A stretch of DNA of 64,000 nt from assembly GCF_001426585.1 (NCBI RefSeq), contig NZ_LMEI01000011.1, positions 308,240 through 372,239 of the forward strand. Reading direction: 5' to 3'. The notes below the pieces were generated by a model. The model searched no databases and was not told the DNA's origin. It worked only from the letters and a program-made list of their open reading frames with translations. This DNA comes from Streptomyces sp. Root431. GTDB taxonomy: Bacteria; Actinomycetota; Actinomycetes; Streptomycetales; Streptomycetaceae. A program made the translations under genes and the position numbers. Positions 59,242-64,000 of this stretch are shown here, piece after piece (the stretch's first letter is position 1; each line of letters opens with the position of its first letter).

Positions 59242-60162
59242 TTGTCTGCCACCGATCCCACCGACCCCTACGTGGTCGAACTCGCGCCGAACGTCCACGC
59301 CTTCGTCCAGCCCGACGGCGGCTGGTGCCTGAACAACGCCGGCTTCCTCGGCGACGCGGGCGAGTCCCTCCTCGTCGACACCGCGGCCACCGAACGCCGG
59401 GCGCGGCTGCTGCGTGAGGCGGTCCTCGCGGAGGGGCTGCCGCTGCCGCGGACGATCGTGACCACGCACCACCACGGCGACCACACCTACGGCAACGGGG
59501 TCTTCGTGCCCGAGGCGCGGGTCGTCGGGCACGAGAACTGCCGGACCGAGCAGCTCGCCGCCGGTCACCAGCTCCATCTGCTGTGGCCGCAGACCGACTT
59601 CGGGCGGGTCGACATCCTGCCGCCGTCCGTCACGTACCGCGAGCGGCTGACGCTGTACGTCGCCGGGATCGAGGTGCGGGTGATCCACCCGGGTCCCGCG
59701 CACACCACGGGCGACTCGATCGTGCACCTCCCCGAGCAGGGAGTGGTCTTCACCGGCGACCTGGTCTTCCACGGCGGGACGCCCTTCCTTCCGATGGGTT
59801 CGCTCGCCGGGTCGCTGCGCGCGCTCGACCTGCTGCGCTCGCTCGACGCGCCGACGGTGGTGCCGGGGCACGGGCGCGTGACCGACCCTTCGTCCTACGA
59901 CACGACGGAGCGGTATCTGCTCTGGGTGCGCGAGCTGGCCGCCGAGGGGTACGCGAAGGGGGCGACGCCGCTGGAGACGGCGCGGGGCGCGGAGCTCGGG
60001 GAGTTCGCGGCGTGGCAGGAGAGCGAGCGGCTCGTCGCGAACCTGCACCGGGCGTACGCGGAGCTGGACGGGCTGCCGGAGGGCTCGCCGCTCGACCCGG
60101 CGGCGGTCTTCGGGGACATGGCGGCCATGAACGGCGGGGTGCCGGTGGCCTGCCACGCCTGA
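59242..60162 (+). CDS. MBL-fold metallo-hydrolase
   Basis: Metallo-beta-lactamase-fold hydrolase of 306 residues. Zinc motif THHHGDHTYGNG (H-x-H-x-D-H), then VIHPGPAHTTGDS, VFTGDLVFHGG and a final PGHGRVTDPS. The start is taken as TTG at 59242, where GGGGGAAC precedes; no ATG or GTG is near in frame, so the start is uncertain. The substrate is not predictable. It follows the histidine-rich metal binder by 91 bases, and a supply of metal to this enzyme is one possible link. Convergent with the glucarate-dehydratase gene. Confidence 0.83.
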   Translation: MSATDPTDPYVVELAPNVHAFVQPDGGWCLNNAGFLGDAGESLLVDTAATERRARLLREAVLAEGLPLPRTIVTTHHHGDHTYGNGVFVPEARVVGHENCRTEQLAAGHQLHLLWPQTDFGRVDILPPSVTYRERLTLYVAGIEVRVIHPGPAHTTGDSIVHLPEQGVVFTGDLVFHGGTPFLPMGSLAGSLRALDLLRSLDAPTVVPGHGRVTDPSSYDTTERYLLWVRELAAEGYAKGATPLETARGAELGEFAAWQESERLVANLHRAYAELDGLPEGSPLDPAAVFGDMAAMNGGVPVACHA

Positions 60163-60197
60163 GCCCCGAGCCCCGTATCCCGTATCCCGGGGTGTGC

Positions 60198-61514
60198 TCA
60201 CCAGCGCGGGACCGGTGGCGTGCGCCAGTCCGGGTCCGCGACCCTCATCGCCGCCGCGTCGTCGCGCTCCCGCAGCGTGCCGTCGTCGTCGAGCCAGCGG
60301 CGGTGCAGGGCGGCCAGCGCGGTCCGGTCGAGTTCGACGCCGAGGCCGGGCGCGTCGGAGACCGCGAGCCGGCCCTCGCGGAAGACGGGCCGGGTGGTGA
60401 CGACGTCCTCCGTCTGCCAGGGGTAGTGGGTGTCGCAGGCGTGGTCGAGCTCGGGCAGCGTGGCGGCGACCTGGGTCATGGCGGCGAGGCTGATGCCCAG
60501 GTGCGTGTTGGAGTGCATGGAGAGCCCGACGCCGTACGTGCGGCAGAGCGCGGCCAGTTCGCGGGTGCGGCGCAGCCCGCCCCAGTAGTGGTGGTCGCAG
60601 AGGACGATCCGTACCGCTCCCTTCGCGAAGGCCTCCGGGACCTCCTCGAAGGTGGTCACGCACATGTTGGTCGCGAGCGGCACGTCCGTACGGGCGGCGA
60701 TCTCCGCCATCGCGGGGGTGCCGCTCGCCGGGTCCTCCAGGTACTCCAGGACGTCCTTGAGCTCGCGCGCGACGGCGAGCGAGGTCTCCACGGACCAGGC
60801 GCCGTTGGGGTCGAGGCGGAGCGGGCGGCCCGGGAACTCCTCGGCGAGCGCGCGGATCGCGGCGATCTCCCGCTCGGGCTCGAACACCCCGCCCTTGAGC
60901 TTGAAGGAGCGGAAGCCGTACAGACGGTCGAAGCGGCGGGCCTGGGCGACGATCCCGGCGGGGTCGAGGGCGGCGCCCCACTCGTCGGTCGGGCCGTCCG
61001 CCGGGGAGGCGGGCAGGCCTGTGGCGCCCGGGTGGGCGGCCCAGCGGTAGAAGAGGTAGGCGCTGTACTCGACGCTGTCGCGGACCTTGCCGCCGAGGAG
61101 GGCGTGGACGGGCAGCCCGAGGGTCTTCCCGAGGGCGTCGAGGCAGGCGGTCTCGAAGGCGGAGACGACGGAGAGACGGAGCTTGTCGGCGGTCCTGACG
61201 CCCCGCAGTCCGCCCGCGTCGACGCCCTCGGCCGCCGGGAGGGCGGGATCGGCGGCTGCCGCCAGATCGAAGAGCGCGTTCATGTCCGTGACCGAGCGGC
61301 CGGGCAGGGCCTCGGCGAGGGGGCGGGCGAGGTCGAGGTAGACGCTGTCGCCGTAGGTCTCCCCGAGGCCGACCACCCCACCTCGGGTGATCACCTCCAC
61401 CACGAGCCGGGGCGTGAAGGGCTGGTGGACGCCCTGGACGTTGAGGAGGGGCGGGTCGGAGATGAGGATCGGGGTCAGCCGGACTTCGTCGACGAGCAGC
61501 TTCAGCGCATCCAT
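60198..61514 (-). CDS. gudD: Glucarate dehydratase, enolase superfamily
   Basis: Dehydrates D-glucarate (or L-idarate) to 5-keto-4-deoxyglucarate, the first step of glucarate use. The 438 residues show the capping domain, then the barrel with FKLKGG (K-x-K catalytic base), LRLDPNGAW, LEDP, ATNMCVTTF and HSNTHLG, where metal-binding acids and the His base sit. ATG at 61514 after AGGGTTCAC. No other glucarate gene is next to it. Its promoter region is divergent from the APH-type gene. Confidence 0.9.
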   Translation of the reverse strand: MDALKLLVDEVRLTPILISDPPLLNVQGVHQPFTPRLVVEVITRGGVVGLGETYGDSVYLDLARPLAEALPGRSVTDMNALFDLAAAADPALPAAEGVDAGGLRGVRTADKLRLSVVSAFETACLDALGKTLGLPVHALLGGKVRDSVEYSAYLFYRWAAHPGATGLPASPADGPTDEWGAALDPAGIVAQARRFDRLYGFRSFKLKGGVFEPEREIAAIRALAEEFPGRPLRLDPNGAWSVETSLAVARELKDVLEYLEDPASGTPAMAEIAARTDVPLATNMCVTTFEEVPEAFAKGAVRIVLCDHHYWGGLRRTRELAALCRTYGVGLSMHSNTHLGISLAAMTQVAATLPELDHACDTHYPWQTEDVVTTRPVFREGRLAVSDAPGLGVELDRTALAALHRRWLDDDGTLRERDDAAAMRVADPDWRTPPVPRW

Positions 61515-61590
61515 ATGTGAACCCTATTCAGGGATGGGATCGAGAGCCAGAGTGCGGTACGGGGTTTCCGGGCGCCCCTCTGGACGACAT

Positions 61591-61604
61591 ACCGACTGGT
61601 CGGT
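61591..61604. promoter_or_regulatory. TetR-type operator ACCGAC-TG-GTCGGT
   Basis: Perfect six-base arms, 42 bases before the phosphotransferase ATG at 61646. The shape matches operators of TetR repressors of fatty-acid and acyl-CoA-dehydrogenase genes; the partial TetR gene at 63949 is a candidate regulator. Confidence 0.65.
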
Positions 61605-61645
61605 CATCATGAACGCCGACCGAAGCCGAACCGGAGGTACGCACC

Positions 61646-62680
61646 ATGAGTTCCGCCCCGCCACCAGGTCTGGACCCCGAACAGCTGCGCCGGTTCCTCG
61701 ACCGCGAGCGGCCCGGCCTGGTGTCCGGCCCCCTCGAAGCCCGGCTGATCGAGGGCGGCCGGTCGAATCTGACGTACGTCGTGACCGACGGCACCGGACC
61801 CGGCTCCGGCCGCTGGGTCGTCCGCCGGCCGCCGCTCGGGCACGTCCTCGCCACCGCGCACGACATGCGGCGCGAGCACCGCGTGATCAGCGCCCTGCAC
61901 GCGACGGACGTGCCGGTCCCGCACACGCTGCTGCTCTGCGAGGACGAGTCCGTCCTCGGGTCGCCGTTCTACGTCATGGAGTTCGTCGACGGGACGCCGT
62001 TCCGGTCGGCCCGGGAGCTCGCGCCGCTCGGCCCGGAACGCACCCGCGCCGCCGTCCTCGGCCTGGTCGACACGCTCGTCGACCTGCACGCCGTCGACCC
62101 GGCGGCCGTCGGACTCGGCGACTTCGGCCGCCCCGAGGGCTTCCTCGACCGGCAGCTGCGCCGCTGGGGCAAGCAGCTCGACGCCTCGCGCGGCCGTGAG
62201 CTGCCCGGCATCGAGGAGCTGCACGCGGCGCTCGGCCGCGCCCTGCCGGCCTCTCCCCCGCCGACCGTGATCCACGGCGACTACCGCCTCGACAACGTCC
62301 TCATCGGCGAGGACGACCGCATCAAGGCCGTCCTCGACTGGGAGATGTCCACGCTCGGCGACCCGCTGACCGACCTCGGCCTGCTCGTCATGTACAGCAC
62401 GCCGCTGGATCTGCCGGACTCCCCGATCTCCACGACCGCCACGGCCCCCGGGCACCCGAGCGCCGCCGAGCTGGTCGAGCGCTACGCCGCCCGCTCGGGC
62501 CGCGACACCTCCGCCCTCGCCTGGTACACGGCCTTCGCCTGGTTCAAGCTCGCCGTGATCCTGGAGGGCATCCACTACCGCTACACCCTCGGCCAGACGG
62601 TCGGCGCCGGCTTCGACCGCATCGGCGAGCTCGTCCCCGTCTTCATCGAGCACGGCCTCACGACCCTCCAGGAAGGCTGA
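61646..62680 (+). CDS. APH-family phosphotransferase (acyl-CoA-dehydrogenase-associated)
   Basis: Kinase-fold protein of 344 residues. N-lobe GGRSNLTYVV, WVVRRPP (Arg in place of the usual Lys) and E78; catalytic loop VIHGDYRLDN with D212 and N217; metal-binding D231 in VLDWEMSTLGDP. It is not an antibiotic kinase by context: the ATP-dependent kinase part of mammalian ACAD10/11 and bacterial LvaA belong to the same subgroup, and an acyl-CoA dehydrogenase gene follows six bases on. Suggested role: phosphorylating 4-hydroxyacyl-CoA. ATG at 61646 after GGAGGT. Confidence 0.85.
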   Translation: MSSAPPPGLDPEQLRRFLDRERPGLVSGPLEARLIEGGRSNLTYVVTDGTGPGSGRWVVRRPPLGHVLATAHDMRREHRVISALHATDVPVPHTLLLCEDESVLGSPFYVMEFVDGTPFRSARELAPLGPERTRAAVLGLVDTLVDLHAVDPAAVGLGDFGRPEGFLDRQLRRWGKQLDASRGRELPGIEELHAALGRALPASPPPTVIHGDYRLDNVLIGEDDRIKAVLDWEMSTLGDPLTDLGLLVMYSTPLDLPDSPISTTATAPGHPSAAELVERYAARSGRDTSALAWYTAFAWFKLAVILEGIHYRYTLGQTVGAGFDRIGELVPVFIEHGLTTLQEG

Positions 62681-62686
62681 TCCGCC

Positions 62687-63937
62687 ATGGACTTCGCGTA
62701 CGACGCCCGCACCGAGGAACTGCGGGCGAAACTCCTCGCCTTCATGGACGAGCACGTGTACCCGGCCGAGGCCGTCGCCGAGGAGCAGCGCGCCCTGCTC
62801 GCCTCCCCGTGGGACACCCCGCAGGTCGTGGAGGACCTCAAGGCCGAGGCCAAGCGCCAGGGCCTGTGGAACCTCTTCCTGCCGGACGCCGAGTACGGGG
62901 CCGGGCTGACCAACCTCCAGTACGCGCCGCTCGCGGAGATCACCGGCCGCAGCCCGCACCTGGCGCCCACCGCCCTCAACTGCGCGGCCCCCGACACCGG
63001 GAACATGGAGCTGCTCGCCCAGTTCGGCGACGAGGCGCAGAAGAAGCAGTGGCTGGAGCCGCTCCTATCGGGCGAGATCCGCTCGGCCTTCGCGATGACC
63101 GAGCCCGAGGTCGCCTCGTCCGACGCGACGAACATCGAGACCCGGATCCGGTGGGACGACGGGGGCACCTCCCGCTCGAACGGAGCCGAGGGCGGGGGAT
63201 CGTACGTCGTCGACGGACGCAAGTGGTACATCTCCGGGGCCATGAACCCCGACTGCCGGATCTTCATCGTCATGGGCAAGACCGACCCCGACGGGACGGA
63301 CCTCCGCCGCCAGCAGTCGATGATCCTCGTGCCGCGCGACACCCCCGGCGTCGAGGTGCGGCGCGCGATGCGGGTGTACGGGTACGAGGACCACTACCAC
63401 GGCGGCCACGCCGAGGTGGTCTTCGACAACGTCCGCGTCCCCGCGTCGAACCTGGTCGGTGAGGAGGGCGGCGGCTTCGCCATCGCTCAGGCCCGGCTCG
63501 GCCCCGGCCGGATCCACCACTGCATGCGGCTCATCGGCATGGCCGAGCGGGCGGTCGAGCTGATGTGCCGGCGCGCCGTCTCCCGTACCGCGTTCGGGAA
63601 GCCGCTCGCCCAGCAGGGCGTCGTGCAGAACTGGATCGCGGACGCCCGGGTGACGATCGAGCAGCTGCGGCTGCTCGTCCTCAAGACGGCCTGGCTCATG
63701 GACACCGTCGGCAACCGCGGCGCGCACACCGAGATCCAGGCCATCAAGATCGCGACTCCGCGCGCGGTCGTCGACATCATCGACAAGGCCGTGCAGGCGC
63801 ACGGCGCGGGCGGGGTCTCGCAGGACTTCCCGCTGGCCGAACTGTGGGCGGCGGCGCGGACGCTGAAGCTCGCGGACGGACCCGACGAGGTGCACCAGCG
63901 GTCGCTGGCCCGCCGGGAGCTGAAGAAGTACCTGTAG
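62687..63937 (+). CDS. Acyl-CoA dehydrogenase (ACAD10/11-like)
   Basis: FAD enzyme of 416 residues that oxidises or rearranges acyl-CoA. Family features are FAMTEPEVASSDATNIET (FAD-binding loop), GFAIAQARLGPGRIHHCMR, and the C-terminal QAHGAGGVSQDFPLAELWAAAR (quoted: HGAGGVSQDFPLAE), the form seen in ACAD11 and LvaC. It begins six bases after the kinase gene and is surely in one operon with it. The usual catalytic Glu position should be compared with ACAD11 before assigning true dehydrogenase activity. ATG at 62687. Confidence 0.92.
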   Translation: MDFAYDARTEELRAKLLAFMDEHVYPAEAVAEEQRALLASPWDTPQVVEDLKAEAKRQGLWNLFLPDAEYGAGLTNLQYAPLAEITGRSPHLAPTALNCAAPDTGNMELLAQFGDEAQKKQWLEPLLSGEIRSAFAMTEPEVASSDATNIETRIRWDDGGTSRSNGAEGGGSYVVDGRKWYISGAMNPDCRIFIVMGKTDPDGTDLRRQQSMILVPRDTPGVEVRRAMRVYGYEDHYHGGHAEVVFDNVRVPASNLVGEEGGGFAIAQARLGPGRIHHCMRLIGMAERAVELMCRRAVSRTAFGKPLAQQGVVQNWIADARVTIEQLRLLVLKTAWLMDTVGNRGAHTEIQAIKIATPRAVVDIIDKAVQAHGAGGVSQDFPLAELWAAARTLKLADGPDEVHQRSLARRELKKYL

Positions 63938-63948
63938 CCGAGAACCGG

Positions 63949-64000
63949 TCAGGGACGCAGGGCCCGCAGCAGGAGGTCGGCCAGGTGGTCGGCCACCTGC
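63949..64000 (-). CDS. C-terminal end of a gene cut by the window edge, probably TetR
   Basis: Only 16 residues are visible (QVADHLADLLLRALRP, stop TGA at 63949), an amphipathic helix as at the end of TetR-family repressors. Convergent with the acyl-CoA-dehydrogenase gene; the operator at 61591 would fit this regulator. Identity is provisional. Confidence 0.45.
   Translation of the reverse strand, partial: QVADHLADLLLRALRP

Noticed and set aside
61646..62680. Aminoglycoside resistance gene
   Set aside because: The phosphotransferase fold is shared, but the operon with acyl-CoA dehydrogenase and the family pattern indicate acyl-CoA metabolism.

Overview
The window is high-GC actinobacterial DNA with dense genes, many GTG starts, translationally coupled stop/start overlaps and GC-rich hairpin terminators. 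Chaplins, mycothiol genes, a Pup-proteasome ATPase and the order metH-gylR-glpF-glpK-glpD-mshC-chpC-chpH-gntR-gntK-gntP all point to Streptomyces. From memory this order matches the S. coelicolor region around SCO1647-SCO1680. I see no insertion sequence, prophage, CRISPR array or rRNA. There is one tRNA, tRNA-Leu(GAG).

Left part (1-8.2 kb): a Pup-proteasome neighbourhood with dop (cut by the edge), arc, a small ferredoxin, trmI, an M50-CBS protease, a RecB/Cas4-like Fe-S nuclease and an orphan response regulator. At 8.2-12.7 kb are two orphan oligopeptide-type binding lipoproteins and a HAD phosphatase. At 12.8-21.6 kb are metH and the divergent glycerol regulon gylR, glpFKD, with repeated operator-like sequences. 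At 21.7-28.5 kb are a luciferase-like oxidoreductase, a PAC2 protein, a secreted GH31 glycosidase and mshC. At 28.7-38.4 kb are the mshC-associated three-gene cassette (kinase-like, DUF3090, phosphatase-like), CorA, a ferritin-like protein, an F420-type oxidoreductase, an aldo/keto reductase and a degenerate RecD2-like protein. At 38.4-41.5 kb are chpC, chpH, an M20 peptidase and tRNA-Leu. At 41.5-48.7 kb are a pseudouridine synthase, an MscR plus metallo-beta-lactamase pair, an amino-acid permease and the gluconate operon with a perfect palindromic operator.

The right part (48.8-64 kb) looks more accessory. It holds an ASCH protein, a NACHT-HEAT STAND NTPase coupled to a two-helix membrane protein, an FAD dehydrogenase/TetR/hydroxysteroid-dehydrogenase-like group, a NUDIX enzyme, two DUF202 proteins, a quinone oxidoreductase, a histidine-rich metal binder, a second metallo-hydrolase, a glucarate dehydratase, and an APH-type kinase plus acyl-CoA dehydrogenase pair next to a TetR gene cut by the right edge.

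The best candidate for an undescribed system is the NACHT pair at 49194-52987. The membrane protein carries two copies, and the NACHT N-terminus one copy, of a short beta-type motif (consensus about h-x-x-[IV]-x-[GN]-V-x-G-[DS]-V-x-[IF]). This arrangement resembles the amyloid-signalling motif pairs known between bacterial NLR-like proteins and their neighbours. A seven-unit 14-bp tandem repeat lies directly upstream. All functions are inferred from sequence features and recalled family knowledge; no search was run.
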